Counted from the first letter of the stretch, positions 19,037 to 31,834 are shown. The stretch is DNA of 63,736 nt from Bifidobacterium samirii (GCF_003952945.1 NZ_QXGK01000015.1:1-63736), one strand, 5' to 3'. Program-made: numbers and translations. Notes: generated by a model from the sequence alone, not told the origin.

Positions 19037-19128
19037 CACATATGCGACGAGGCTCCGTCCCGCGCCCCCGTGGCCGGCGCATGCGCGTCGGCCGTGGGGT
19101 GCGGGACGGAGCCTCGTGGCCATATGTG
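19037..19128 (-). terminator. Extended inverted repeat after clpC
   Basis: The arms at 19037-19063 and 19101-19128 both contain GACGAGGCTCCGTCCCGC or its complement and end in CACATATG/CATATGTG, with small bulges. The repeat begins one base from the clpC stop. It should form a very stable hairpin; there is no T-run. Confidence 0.7.
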
Positions 19129-19129
19129 G

Positions 19130-21712
<2,583 letters not shown>

Positions 21713-21787
21713 GCTTGTCCTTCCACTCTTGTTAGCTCAGACCACTCTACCGATTCACGGTGACGTTTCCCGCGTTTCCACGCCCGA

Positions 21788-21804
21788 TTGCGCTCAGAAC
21801 GCAA
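21788..21804. promoter_or_regulatory. Palindrome upstream of clpC, possible ClgR operator
   Basis: TTGCG (21788-21792) and CGCAA (21800-21804) flank seven bases. ClgR, the Clp regulator of actinobacteria, recognises CGC and GCG half-sites five bases apart; here the right half reads ACG at that spacing, so the match is imperfect. It lies 76 bases upstream of the clpC start. Confidence 0.3.
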
Positions 21805-21852
21805 CCGGCGACGATATGCTGGACGTATCTGCACGCTCATCGGTGAGGAGGC

Positions 21853-22815
21853 ATGATGACTGACACCACCACAATGGCCGACATCGTCGTCGGCGTCGAC
21901 GGCTCCGACGAATCGTTCGCCGCCCTGCGCTGGGCACTGCGCGAATCGCGGCTGACCGGCCAGAAGGTCAACGCCGTCTACGGTTGGACCCGCTCGTGGG
22001 ACATGGGCGCCGAACCCGACAGCGAGGCCGCGTGGGAGCAGGCCCGCGCGCGCATCGTCGACCGGCTGCGCACCTGGGTCGACGAGGCCATCGCCGGCTC
22101 CGACGACCTGACCGGCGACAACGTGACGCTCACCTCCGTGCACGCGTCCGGCTCCGCGGCGCTGCTGCGCATCGGCCGCGACGCCCAGCAGATCGTCGTC
22201 GGCCGCAGGTCGCTGGGCCGCGTCGCACGCTGGTTCACCGGCTCGTTCTCCGCATCGCTCGCCGAATCCGCGAGCGTGCCCGTCACCGTCGTGCGCATCT
22301 TCTCCGACGAGGACGAGACGATGCAGGACGCGATCGCCCAGACCCTCGCCCCCGGCGCCGACCCGGCCGGGCAGGCGCGCACCGGGACCGGCGGCGGACG
22401 GCCGGTCGTCGTCGGCGTCGACGGCTCCCCCACGTCGCGTCGGGCGCTCGCGTTCGCCGCGCACGAGGCGCAGGTGCATGGGGTGCCGCTGCAGGTGCTG
22501 TTCTGCTGGCAGCTGCGCGATCTGGGCGTGATCCCCGGCTATGAGAACGCGATCGCGCCGATGACCGAGGGCCAGCAGCGCGCCGAGCGGATGCTGGCGG
22601 ACATGCTGGCCGGCGAGGACCTGCCCGAGGGCGTTGAGGTGCAGGCGCACGCGTTCCACATCTCGGCGGTCAAGGGTCTGATCACCGCGTCGCGCTATGC
22701 GGGCCATCTGGTGATCGGCTCGCGCGGCCTGTCGGGTCTGGACGCGCATTTCCTCGGATCGGTGTCCAAGCAGCTGGTCACGCTCGCCGAGTCGACGCTC
22801 ACCGTCGTCCACTGA
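21853..22815 (+). CDS. Universal stress protein, tandem UspA domains
   Basis: A 320-residue protein with two Usp domains (about 10-150 and 180-320). Each starts with Val-Val-Gly-Val-Asp-Gly-Ser and ends with an ATP-type G-x2-G-x9-G-S loop (Val-Gly-Arg-Arg-Ser and Ile-Gly-Ser-Arg-Gly). Tandem Usp proteins bind nucleotide and appear under stress in actinobacteria; the exact role is not known. GAGGAGG precedes a double ATG (21853 and 21856); either could be used. Divergent from clpC, it may share its control region. Confidence 0.9.
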   Translation: MMTDTTTMADIVVGVDGSDESFAALRWALRESRLTGQKVNAVYGWTRSWDMGAEPDSEAAWEQARARIVDRLRTWVDEAIAGSDDLTGDNVTLTSVHASGSAALLRIGRDAQQIVVGRRSLGRVARWFTGSFSASLAESASVPVTVVRIFSDEDETMQDAIAQTLAPGADPAGQARTGTGGGRPVVVGVDGSPTSRRALAFAAHEAQVHGVPLQVLFCWQLRDLGVIPGYENAIAPMTEGQQRAERMLADMLAGEDLPEGVEVQAHAFHISAVKGLITASRYAGHLVIGSRGLSGLDAHFLGSVSKQLVTLAESTLTVVH

Positions 22816-22848
22816 CGGGCGCGACGGGCCGCTCCGGCCATATACGCG

Positions 22849-22878
22849 GAAAGGGTCTCCCCGAGGGGAGACCCTTTC
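22849..22878. terminator. Bidirectional terminator between convergent genes
   Basis: Complementary arms GAAAGGGTCTCCCC (22849-22862) and GGGGAGACCCTTTC (22865-22878). A-rich before and T-containing after, so it can stop transcription of both the stress gene and the DUF3027 gene, which ends at 22902. Confidence 0.8.
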
Positions 22879-22901
22879 TCATGTCCGTTGCCGTGCCGCG
22901 G

Positions 22902-23981
22902 TCAGTCGCGCGGCAGCTGGGAGCGCAGCACGATCACGCCGCGTCCGATCTCGATGCCGTCGGCGGTGAGCCGTTCGATGAGCTCGATCTGGGCGAGCTC
23001 CTCGCGCGACAGCTGTTCGACGATGTCGATGTGCAGGTCGTCGTACGCGGGCTTGGACTGCACCCACAGCGGGGTCGGCTCCGGCGGCTCGATCTCGGAA
23101 TGCTCGCCGCAGCCGTGGTCCATCGAGACGACGCGGCCGTCGTCGGGGCTCCACTTGTTGGCGCACACGCCGAACATCGCGCCCAGTTCGCCGGTCAGCG
23201 GCACGAAGAAGCCGCAGTCGGCGCACGCGTTGCCGGCGGCGGTCTTGGTGGACAGCGCCTTGGGGCCGTGCGGGCCCTCGTACCAGCGCTTGGCGGCCTG
23301 CGCGCGGCCCAGCGGCGTGAGCACGTGGCGGCGCGACAGGTCGAACGCGCGCACCGCGTCGTCGACGTCCTCCTCGGACGTGACGGCCGGGGCCGGCTCG
23401 GCCTCGCCGTCGCCGGATTCGCCCGGCTCTCCGTCCGCAGACGCCTCCGTGCCGGTGTCGGTTCCGGCGACGGCCGCGGCATCGGCGGACGATGCCATGT
23501 CGGTCGTGCCGTCCGGCGTCGCCGTCTCGTTGTCGGCGCCGGCGGGCGTCTCATGATCGCCCTCGCCCGCGGCCGCACCGTCAGCCGCATCCCCGTCGGC
23601 CGTGTCGGCGGCGACGGTCCTGCGGAAGCCGGGTTCCATGCGCGGGTCGTCCGGGTCGGTGCCGATGGAGTCGGTCACCGACAGGTCGGTGGGTTCCAGA
23701 CGGTCCTTCCACGGGATCCATGCCGGCGGCCGCAGCGCCTCGTCGGTGGGCAGCAGCGACGATTCGTTGACCGTCCAACGGTCGAGTTCGTCGTCATGGT
23801 AGAGGGTGACCGACCACTGCCAGCCTTCGTAGCCCTTCGCCAGACAGGCGAAGCGGAAGTCGGTCACGTGGTCGCCCGCCTCGGCCTGGGCGACGAGGTC
23901 GCCGACCGATTCGGCCGTCTCGGCGGTGTCGATCGCGATCTCCCTGGCGAGGGCGATGGGGTCCATAGTCGTGTCGGGCAT
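22902..23981 (-). CDS. DUF3027 family protein
   Basis: A 359-residue protein of the actinobacterial DUF3027 family. Residues 20-115 hold the conserved Trp-x-Trp-Ser-Val-Thr-Leu-Tyr and Pro-Pro-Trp-x-Pro-Trp elements. A long Ala/Asp/Gly-rich linker follows, then a region with Arg-Arg-His-Val-Leu-Thr-Pro and a Cys-x2-Cys, with a later Cys (Val-Cys-Ala-Asn-Lys) and His-Gly-Cys-Gly, which may bind zinc. Function is unknown. Its neighbour in many actinobacteria is a cold-shock gene, as here: it starts three bases after that gene's stop, and its AGGAC site lies in the cold-shock 3' end. Confidence 0.85.
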   Translation of the reverse strand: MPDTTMDPIALAREIAIDTAETAESVGDLVAQAEAGDHVTDFRFACLAKGYEGWQWSVTLYHDDELDRWTVNESSLLPTDEALRPPAWIPWKDRLEPTDLSVTDSIGTDPDDPRMEPGFRRTVAADTADGDAADGAAAGEGDHETPAGADNETATPDGTTDMASSADAAAVAGTDTGTEASADGEPGESGDGEAEPAPAVTSEEDVDDAVRAFDLSRRHVLTPLGRAQAAKRWYEGPHGPKALSTKTAAGNACADCGFFVPLTGELGAMFGVCANKWSPDDGRVVSMDHGCGEHSEIEPPEPTPLWVQSKPAYDDLHIDIVEQLSREELAQIELIERLTADGIEIGRGVIVLRSQLPRD

Positions 23982-23984
23982 GAA

Positions 23985-24374
23985 TCAGTCCTGAACGTCG
24001 AAGTTGTCGGCCACGGCGCGCAGCAGCGTGGCCAGCTTGCGGCTTTCCGCCTGGGAGGGGTAGCGGTGGCGGCGCAGGCTGGTGCCGGCGCCGTCGAGCA
24101 GCTTGATGAGGTCCTCCACGATGGCGGCCATGTCGTCGGGCTTGGGTCGGGTGGCCTTGACGAGCGACGGCGCCGTCTCGACGAGGCTCAGGCCCATCGC
24201 CTGCGGTCCGCGGCGGCCTTCGACCACCGAATACTCGACCTTGGCGCCCTTGCGCAGCGTGGTGACGCCGGCGGGCAGGGCGGCCGCCGGCAGGAACACG
24301 TCCTTGCCGTCCTCCGTCGTGATGAAGCCATATCCCTTGTTCGCATCGAACCAACGCACTCGTCCACTGGGCAT
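23985..24374 (-). CDS. Cold-shock-domain protein with C-terminal extension
   Basis: A 129-residue protein. Residues 1-66 are a cold-shock domain with the RNA-binding motifs Lys-Gly-Tyr-Gly-Phe-Ile and Val-Phe-Leu. The second half is a helical extension (Asp-Asp-Met-Ala-Ala-Ile-Val-Glu onward) found on the longer actinobacterial Csp proteins. Expected role: single-stranded nucleic acid binding and melting of RNA structure. The ATG at 24374 is preferred over the GTG at 24383, because the AGG site is 10 bases from the ATG but only one from the GTG. First gene of a pair with DUF3027. Confidence 0.85.
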   Translation of the reverse strand: MPSGRVRWFDANKGYGFITTEDGKDVFLPAAALPAGVTTLRKGAKVEYSVVEGRRGPQAMGLSLVETAPSLVKATRPKPDDMAAIVEDLIKLLDGAGTSLRRHRYPSQAESRKLATLLRAVADNFDVQD

Positions 24375-24406
24375 CGTGATCACACCTCGCTCTTCGCCTC
24401 AATTGC

Positions 24407-24427
24407 CGGCGGGCCCCGTGCCCGCCG
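24407..24427 (-). terminator. Hairpin downstream of the histidine kinase
   Basis: Arms CGGCGGGC (24407-24414) and GCCCGCCG (24420-24427) with a 5-base loop, between the kinase stop at 24463 and the cold-shock start. A weak terminator, without a T-run. Confidence 0.45.
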
Positions 24428-24462
24428 CTGTCAAACCAAAGACAGTCTACCGTATGGCCTGT

Positions 24463-26343
24463 TCAGCGCTGGCGGGTGCGACGCTCGGATTTCGCCGTGC
24501 GCGAGTCCGATTTCGTCATCCATCCGCGCTTCGCGGTCTCGGCCGGCACGGGCTCGATCTTCGGTTCGACGGGGGCGACGGGCAGCACGACGGTGAGTGT
24601 CAGACCACCGCCGTCGGTCTGCGTGGCGCAGATGAATCCGCGGTGCGCCTTGACGACGGACTGCGCGATCGCCATGCCCAATCCGGTGCCGCCCTTGAGG
24701 CGGGCGCGCGACGGGTCGGCCGTGTAGAAGCGTTCGAAGATCTGCGAACGGGACTCCTCGGGCACGCCCGGACCGTGGTCGCTGAAGCGCACGATCGCGT
24801 AGTTCATGCCCACCTGCATCGACTGGCCCACCTCGATCGCCTCGATGAGATGCCGCAGCGACGTCTCGGTGGACGGCATGCGCGACAGCGACTCGGGGCT
24901 GATCGACGCCGGCAGCACGCCGATGGCGGCCTCGACCGGCGAATCGGCGGGCGTGTAGCGGTGGATGTTGCCGACGATGTTGGTGACGACCTGGCGCAGA
25001 CGCGAGCCGTCGCCCGACAGGGTCACGTCGGGCATCGCGCCCTCGCGGAAGGCGAAGCGCGAGCCGGAGCCGTCGGAGGACGGTTCGAGTTCGAGCGAGC
25101 CGACGCGGATGCCGCGTTCGGGGTCGAGCGCGTGCAGGTCGTCGGTCGCGTCGGACACGACCGCGGTGAGCGGCACCTGCTGGGTCAGGTCGATGCCGCG
25201 GCCCTCGTCGAGACGGGCCAGCGACAGCAGGTCCTCGACGAGCACGGTCATGCGCGAGCTGGACGCCTCGATGTGCGCGATGGACTCGTCGGCGCGTTCC
25301 AGCGCGCCGGGGAACTCGCGCTGCATCTTGTACAGCTCCGCGTATCCGTGGATCGCGGCCAGCGGGGTGCGCAGCTCGTGGCTGGCGTCGGAGACGAACC
25401 GTTTCATCTTGTCGGTGGTCTCCTGCTGTTCGCGGAAGCTCTGCTCGATGCGCGCCAGCATCGCGTTCAGCGACGCGGACAGCGAGCCGACCTCGGTGTT
25501 CTCCGGGGCGGACGGCACGCGCTGGCTCAGGTCGCCGGCGGCGATCTTCGCCGCGGTCTTCTCGATGCGTTTGAGCGGGGTGAGCGTCGCCGACACGACG
25601 ATCGAGCCGATGACGCCGCCCAGCAGCACCACGGCGATGCCGACCATCGCGCTGTAGCGGGTGAGCGTGTTGGTGGTGTCGATCGAATCGCTCAGCGACA
25701 GGCCCACGTAGATCACGCCACGCACGTAGCTGTCGCCGTCGGTGGTCTTGTCGACCCAGCGCATCGCCACGACGCGCCACGGCGAGCGGGCGCGCGACAG
25801 CGTCGCATGGTCGGCGGTCGACGACGACGCCGAGGCGGAATCGGCGTCGAACGAGATCGCCGCGGCCGTCGTGAACGGCTGGCCGAACGTCACGCCCGAA
25901 TCGTCGCGCGGCAGCACCGGCACCGAATCCACGCCGCCCTTGAGCGCCGGGACGAGCAGGTTCTCGGTCTTGCCGTTCGTCTTGTCGCGCGCCTGCAGGA
26001 AGTAGCTGGTCATCGACGGCGAGTTCTCCGTCGTGCCGCTCGACTGGCGCAGCAGCTCGATGTTGTTGAACACGAGCTCCGCCTGGTTGATCAGCTGCGT
26101 GTCGATCTTCTCCATCATGTAGCTGCTCACCAGCTGGCGGATCGAGAACGACAGCGCGAACGAGCCGAGCGTGAGCAGCACGATGATGCACGCCACGAGC
26201 TTGGAGCCCAGCGACACCGCGTCGATCCTGCGGCGGATGTGGCGCGCGAACCATGATTCGCGATGCTCCCCCGCTCCCGGATGGGCGTCGGCGCGCACGC
26301 CGGACGGTCCGGGCATGCCGGCGCCCGATTCGATGCCGATCAT
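24463..26343 (-). CDS. Sensor histidine kinase
   Basis: A 626-residue membrane sensor kinase. Membrane helices lie at about 48-70 and 231-252, with a 160-residue extracytoplasmic sensor region between them and a HAMP linker after them. The phosphorylation motif Ser-His-Glu-Leu-Arg-Thr-Pro gives His322. The ATPase domain has an N-box reading Asn-Ile-Val-Gly-Asn, a G1 box Asp-His-Gly-Pro-Gly-Val and a G2 box Gly-Gly-Thr-Gly-Leu-Gly. The signal is unknown. The start overlaps the response-regulator stop (ATGA), so the pair is cotranslated. Similar to the TcrY/MtrB/PrrB type of actinobacterial kinases, but not assignable more closely. Confidence 0.93.
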   Translation of the reverse strand: MIGIESGAGMPGPSGVRADAHPGAGEHRESWFARHIRRRIDAVSLGSKLVACIIVLLTLGSFALSFSIRQLVSSYMMEKIDTQLINQAELVFNNIELLRQSSGTTENSPSMTSYFLQARDKTNGKTENLLVPALKGGVDSVPVLPRDDSGVTFGQPFTTAAAISFDADSASASSSTADHATLSRARSPWRVVAMRWVDKTTDGDSYVRGVIYVGLSLSDSIDTTNTLTRYSAMVGIAVVLLGGVIGSIVVSATLTPLKRIEKTAAKIAAGDLSQRVPSAPENTEVGSLSASLNAMLARIEQSFREQQETTDKMKRFVSDASHELRTPLAAIHGYAELYKMQREFPGALERADESIAHIEASSSRMTVLVEDLLSLARLDEGRGIDLTQQVPLTAVVSDATDDLHALDPERGIRVGSLELEPSSDGSGSRFAFREGAMPDVTLSGDGSRLRQVVTNIVGNIHRYTPADSPVEAAIGVLPASISPESLSRMPSTETSLRHLIEAIEVGQSMQVGMNYAIVRFSDHGPGVPEESRSQIFERFYTADPSRARLKGGTGLGMAIAQSVVKAHRGFICATQTDGGGLTLTVVLPVAPVEPKIEPVPAETAKRGWMTKSDSRTAKSERRTRQR

Positions 26344-27092
26344 GCGCCCGTGTTGCGCGGGGCGCGGATCATGTAGCCGATGCCGCGCTTGGTCTCGATC
26401 AGCGGCGCGACCTTGTGCGTCTCGCCGTTCTCGTCGGTCACCATGATGCCGTCGACCTTCTTGCGCAGGTAGGAGATGTACGATTCGACGATCGCCGCGT
26501 CCCCGCCCCAGTCGTACTGCCACACATGGTCGAGGATCTGCGCCTTGGACAGCACGCGGCCCTCGTTGTCCATCAGGTAGCGCAGCAGCTTGTATTCGGT
26601 CGGGCTCAGGTCGATCGGCTGGCCGGCGCGCGACACGTCGTGCGAATCCTCGTTGATCTCCAGGTCGGCGACGCGGATGATCGGGTCGTCCTCGATCTGC
26701 TCGCGGGTGCGGCGCAGAATCGCGCGGATGCGGGCCACGACCTCCTCGAGGCTGAACGGCTTGGTCACGTAGTCGTCGCCGCCGACGGTCAGTCCCATGA
26801 CCTTGTCCTGCGTGTCGTCGCGGGCGGTCAGGAACAGGACCGGCGCGTCGATGCCCTCCTGGCGGATACGGCGGGTGACGGTGAAGCCGTCGATGTCCGG
26901 CAGCATCACGTCGAGGACGATCAGGTCGGGCTGGGTCTTCTCTATCACTTCGATGGCCTCGGAGCCGGACGCCGCGGTGGCGACTTCGAAACCGGCGAAA
27001 TGCAGGGATGCGACAAGCAGTTCACGGATGGACGGTTCGTCGTCCACGACGACGATCGATGCTTCGATGGGCTTACTCATGCGCACCAGCAT
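26340..27092 (-). CDS. OmpR-family response regulator
   Basis: A 250-residue regulator. The receiver domain has the acidic pair Asp17-Asp18, the phospho-acceptor Asp61 (Val-Leu-Asp-Val-Met-Leu-Pro) and the Lys of Thr-Lys-Pro-Phe near 111. The C-terminal winged helix has Leu-Ser-Pro-Thr-Glu-Tyr-Lys-Leu-Leu and the typical Glu-Ser-Tyr-Ile-Ser-Tyr-Leu-Arg-Lys-Lys recognition helix. Phosphorylated by the kinase encoded just downstream; targets unknown. Start: the ATG at 27092 has AAAGGA four bases upstream, better than the ATG at 27080. Confidence 0.95.
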   Translation of the reverse strand: MLVRMSKPIEASIVVVDDEPSIRELLVASLHFAGFEVATAASGSEAIEVIEKTQPDLIVLDVMLPDIDGFTVTRRIRQEGIDAPVLFLTARDDTQDKVMGLTVGGDDYVTKPFSLEEVVARIRAILRRTREQIEDDPIIRVADLEINEDSHDVSRAGQPIDLSPTEYKLLRYLMDNEGRVLSKAQILDHVWQYDWGGDAAIVESYISYLRKKVDGIMVTDENGETHKVAPLIETKRGIGYMIRAPRNTGA

Positions 27093-27213
27093 GTCGTCCT
27101 TTGCTGAAGGTTTTCTGAATATCCGCTGATGCTTCGCGTTCGGATGATTACCCCACGTGCGGATGACGCCCGCGTGCGGACGGCCACGCCGCCGTCCGCA
27201 CGCGCGCCACGGG

Positions 27214-28230
27214 TCAGCGCCCCTTGCGCCCCGATTCCGCCTCGCGCAGCCGACGCAGCTCGCGTCGGGTGAGCGGACGGCCGCGGTCGTCGACCGGATG
27301 GCCGGACTCCTGCTCGGCGCTCGCCTTGAGGAACGCCTCGAACTGCGCGGTCTCCTCGGCGCTGACGGTCGGGGCGGCGTCGGTGCCGCCGGAGGCGTCC
27401 GACGCATCGTCGGCGTCCGATGCCGGGCCGTCGTCCCGATTCGTTCCGCCGCTCTTCGATCCGGACTTCGCACCGCCCTTCGTCCTGGCCTTCGCCGAGC
27501 GCTTCACCGCGTCGCCGCTGTGCGCGCCGCGATGGCGCACGAACGCGGTGGCGCCGACGACCACGACCAGCACGACCAGCACGCCGCCCATCACGGCGAT
27601 GCCGACCGTGACCGACGAGGACGAGGTCGACGTCTGCTTCTGGCGCACCAGCTCGTCCATCATCGCATCGGCGGCGCCGGACCAGTCGGCCGTTGCTCCT
27701 TGCAGCGGGCCGGCGGCGGCGTCCGACAGCGCGTCGACGGTGGTCTTGCGCCGCAGCCATTCGTCGGAGTTCGACGAGACGGCCACGACCATCTTGCCGT
27801 CGTTGGAGGCGACGGCGAGCATGACCGTGTTCTTCTCGGGCGAGAGCGCCTCGAGCACGGATTTGGCCCACTGGTCGGAGTCGTCGATCTCGCCGAACGT
27901 GGGCAGGTACATGAGGCGCACCGAGACGCCGGTCTTCTCCTTCACCTCGTCGATGCGGTCGGAGACATGCGTCAGGTCGCCGCCCAGCAGGTTGTCGATG
28001 TCGGTGATCGCGCCGGCGCCCGACGTGGCGGTCTGCGTCTGCGACGAGGCGTCCCCCGTATCGGCGGCGTCGCCGTCGTCGGCGAGCGCCGTCGGCGGCA
28101 TCGCCAGGCACATGATGGCGGCCAGTGTCGTCAGAAGCGTCAGAAGCGTTGCGATCATTGGCGACACGCCGTGAGCGAAGCGTTCGACCACAGTGGTCGT
28201 TTTTCCATACCCGATACCGCGTTTTGTCAT
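27214..28230 (-). CDS. TPM-domain membrane protein
   Basis: A 338-residue protein. A signal peptide-like hydrophobic stretch (about 25-50) ends in an Ala-Leu-Ala site, followed by a TPM domain (about 75-210; Asp-Arg-Ile-Asp-Glu-Val, Trp-Ala-Lys-Ser-Val-Leu, and a Val-Met-Leu-Ala-Val-Ala core). A second membrane helix lies at about 225-250, then a Lys/Arg/Ser and Asp/Ala-rich cytoplasmic tail. TPM domains are linked with membrane-protein quality control or photosystem repair in other bacteria and plants; the role here is unknown. AGGTGGA precedes the ATG at 28230. Divergent from the WXG100 gene. Confidence 0.85.
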   Translation of the reverse strand: MTKRGIGYGKTTTVVERFAHGVSPMIATLLTLLTTLAAIMCLAMPPTALADDGDAADTGDASSQTQTATSGAGAITDIDNLLGGDLTHVSDRIDEVKEKTGVSVRLMYLPTFGEIDDSDQWAKSVLEALSPEKNTVMLAVASNDGKMVVAVSSNSDEWLRRKTTVDALSDAAAGPLQGATADWSGAADAMMDELVRQKQTSTSSSSVTVGIAVMGGVLVVLVVVVGATAFVRHRGAHSGDAVKRSAKARTKGGAKSGSKSGGTNRDDGPASDADDASDASGGTDAAPTVSAEETAQFEAFLKASAEQESGHPVDDRGRPLTRRELRRLREAESGRKGR

Positions 28231-28320
28231 ATCGTCCACCTTAGCGGCCGGCTTCGCCAAAGCCGGACGCGGTATCGGAACGCGGGAGGGGCCCGTGTTC
28301 CCCGATGAAAGGGGGCCATC

Positions 28321-28611
28321 ATGGCGCAGTTTCAGGTAGATTCCGAGCAGATCGCCTCGTCGGCGGCGGCGGTGAACGCGTCCGTCGACGCGATCCGGCA
28401 GGCGGTCAACGGCATGTATGCGAATCTGGATGCGCTGCAGGGCGTGTGGCGGGGCGGTGCGGCGACGCAGTTCGCCGCCGTCGCCCGGCAGTGGCAGGCG
28501 GCGCAGCGGCAGATGGAGGCGTCGTTGGAGTCGATCCAGCGTTCGCTCGCCTCGGCGTCGTCGCTGTATGCGGACACGGAGGCGCAGGCGGCGATGCTCT
28601 TCGCCGGCTGA
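28321..28611 (+). CDS. WXG100-family protein (ESAT-6-like)
   Basis: A 96-residue protein matching the WXG100 length and fold: two amphipathic helices joined at a Trp-Arg-Gly turn (residues 43-45), rich in Ala and Gln, without a signal peptide. Such proteins are the usual substrates of type VII secretion and form helical hairpin dimers. The C-terminus lacks a clear Tyr-x3-Asp/Glu export motif, although Tyr-Ala-Asp-Thr-Glu near residue 83 is close. No FtsK/SpoIIIE-type secretion ATPase is in the window. A strong AAAGGGGG lies before the ATG. A separate WXG-like pair is at 38412-40390. Confidence 0.85.
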   Translation: MAQFQVDSEQIASSAAAVNASVDAIRQAVNGMYANLDALQGVWRGGAATQFAAVARQWQAAQRQMEASLESIQRSLASASSLYADTEAQAAMLFAG

Positions 28612-28703
28612 GCGGGCGTCCGCCCGCCCGGACGGTCGCCTACGCGGATGCGCGCGGAGACGGCCGTCCGGGCCTCGCCTCGTCCGCACGGTCGCGCGGA
28701 TGC

Positions 28704-28748
28704 GACGAGGCCCCGGATCGCACGTTGCGTGCGGTCCGGGGCCTCGTC
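28704..28748. terminator. Hairpin between WXG100 and groEL
   Basis: Arms at 28704-28723 and 28729-28748 pair over 20 bases with one G-U wobble and a 5-base loop. It lies between the convergent WXG100 and groEL genes and can serve both. Confidence 0.8.
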
Positions 28749-28804
28749 GTCAGTCATGCGGACTGCGGAGCGGCATCATGCCGTCCGAGTGCGCGACGGT
28801 GGGT

Positions 28805-30484
<1,680 letters not shown>

Positions 30485-30495
30485 TCAGCCACCGG

Positions 30496-30522
30496 TTATC
30501 ACTCTCGGCCCCCGAGTGCTAA
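30496..30522 (-). promoter_or_regulatory. CIRCE operator 1 (HrcA site) of groEL
   Basis: TTATCACTC (30496-30504), nine bases, GAGTGCTAA (30514-30522). This is the CIRCE consensus with one change in the left arm. Confidence 0.9.
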
Positions 30523-30531
30523 TTGGTCAGG

Positions 30532-30558
30532 TTAGCACTCTCGGTGCCCGAGTGCCAA
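30532..30558 (-). promoter_or_regulatory. CIRCE operator 2 (HrcA site) of groEL
   Basis: TTAGCACTC (30532-30540), nine bases, GAGTGCCAA (30550-30558). The left arm is perfect and the right arm has one change. It starts nine bases after the first element ends. Heat would release HrcA from both. Confidence 0.9.
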
Positions 30559-30591
30559 CAGGACGGCATGATTGCGCTGATGGCAAACGAA

Positions 30592-30621
30592 AAGGGGCTC
30601 CGGATCGCTCCGAAGCCCCTT
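30592..30621 (-). terminator. Rho-independent terminator of cspA
   Basis: Arms AAGGGGCTCCGGA (30592-30604) and TCCGAAGCCCCTT (30609-30621) with one mismatch. On the minus strand a TTTTCGTTT stretch follows, the expected U-rich tail. Confidence 0.8.
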
Positions 30622-30653
30622 CGAGCTCGCTTCGAGGTCTCGCCCGGCCGTCG

Positions 30654-30857
30654 TTACAGCTTGACGACCTTCGTGGCCTGCATGCCCTTAGGACCCTGCA
30701 CGGCCTCGTACTCGACCTTCTCTCCTTCCTGCAGCGTCCTGAAGCCGTCGGACTCGATCACCGAATAGTGGACGAACACGTCGTCGCCGCCATCCTCCGG
30801 GTTGATGAATCCGTACCCCTTGCCAGCGCTGAAGAACTTCACGGTTCCGTGTGACAT
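30654..30857 (-). CDS. cspA: Cold-shock protein CspA-type
   Basis: 67 residues, a single cold-shock domain. RNP1 is Lys-Gly-Tyr-Gly-Phe-Ile (13-18) and RNP2 is Val-Phe-Val-His-Tyr. It binds single-stranded RNA and DNA and acts as an RNA chaperone; such genes are often among the most strongly expressed. The AAAGAATG region before the start gives only a weak ribosome site. The 158 bases upstream are AT-richer than the surroundings and may hold an untranslated leader; no structure was assigned. The paralogue with a C-terminal extension is at 23985-24374. Confidence 0.95.
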   Translation of the reverse strand: MSHGTVKFFSAGKGYGFINPEDGGDDVFVHYSVIESDGFRTLQEGEKVEYEAVQGPKGMQATKVVKL

Positions 30858-31015
30858 AAATCATTCTTTCCTTGGATATCCGAACATCGCGGACGGCACG
30901 GAAGAACACACACAACCCAAATCGCGCTCCCCCAACCTCGCGACCTTCCCATTGTAGCGGGGGGCATGGCCGGGAACGGTTTCGGGGGTTACCGGGGTTT
31001 CGGGGAGCCTTTCCG

Positions 31016-31723
31016 TCAGTTCATCAGCATCACGACGACGGGCACCGCAAGCCCGGAGACCTGCTGCACGTCGGCGATGCCGAGCGTGGCGGCCACGTCG
31101 TTGGCCGTCGCCAGATCGGTCTCGTTCTGATACCACACGACGTTGCCCGCCGGCAGCGCCTCGGAGGCCGGGTTGGCCGCCTCGACGCTCGTGTAGCCGG
31201 CCTGCTGGAGGACCGCCGCCTGCTGGCCGGCGTATCCGGCGATGCCGGAGCCGTTGACCACGCGCACCGAGGTCGCCCGGTTCGGCTCCGCGGTCTGCTG
31301 CTGGGCGTCCTGGCCGTCCGCATCCTGGGTTCCGTCGGCCGCATCCTGGCCGGTCTGGTCCTGCGCGTCGGCGGATTCGCCGTCGCTCTGGGCGCCGTCG
31401 GAGGAGGCGTCGGCGTCCTTGTCGGCGTCGGCGTCATCGGACGTGTCGGCGTCATCCTCCTCGTCGGAGTCGGCCTTCTTGTCGGCGTCGGCCTGCTGGG
31501 ACTGCGTGGGCCTCCACGATTCGATCATCTTGCCCAGCTCGCCGGTCGACACGCCCCATGCCAGCGCGCCCACCAGCGCGGCGACGACGAGCACGACCAC
31601 GTACGGGAGCACGCGGGAGGCGACCGACCGCGAGCCGCGGTGGACGCCCACCGGGCCGACCGGGGGTTCGTCGAACTCGTCGCGGTCGTACGATTCGTAG
31701 GTCGCCTTGTCGTTCTTCGTCAT
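31016..31723 (-). CDS. LytR C-terminal-domain membrane protein
   Basis: A 235-residue protein. A short cytoplasmic N-terminus is followed by one membrane helix at about 40-62 ([10 protein letters not shown]) and a highly acidic Asp/Ala/Gln-rich linker of about 75 residues. The LytR_C domain (about 145-235) begins at [11 protein letters not shown] and ends in a Val-x-Gly-Leu strand. The domain is usually attached to LytR-CpsA-Psr ligases of cell-wall glycopolymers; here the catalytic LCP part is absent. Start: the ATG at 31723 has GGAAGGG seven bases upstream, preferred over 31738. Confidence 0.8.
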   Translation of the reverse strand: MTKNDKATYESYDRDEFDEPPVGPVGVHRGSRSVASRVLPYVVVLVVAALVGALAWGVSTGELGKMIESWRPTQSQQADADKKADSDEEDDADTSDDADADKDADASSDGAQSDGESADAQDQTGQDAADGTQDADGQDAQQQTAEPNRATSVRVVNGSGIAGYAGQQAAVLQQAGYTSVEAANPASEALPAGNVVWYQNETDLATANDVAATLGIADVQQVSGLAVPVVVMLMN

Positions 31724-31834
31724 GGTCATCCCTTCCATCGAAAGCTACGCACGAGTCTAACCGTCCCCCTCGCCCGCCACAAGCGGGACGGCCGCACGCC
31801 CCGGCACGGCCGGCGTGCGGCTAGAGTGGGCCGC

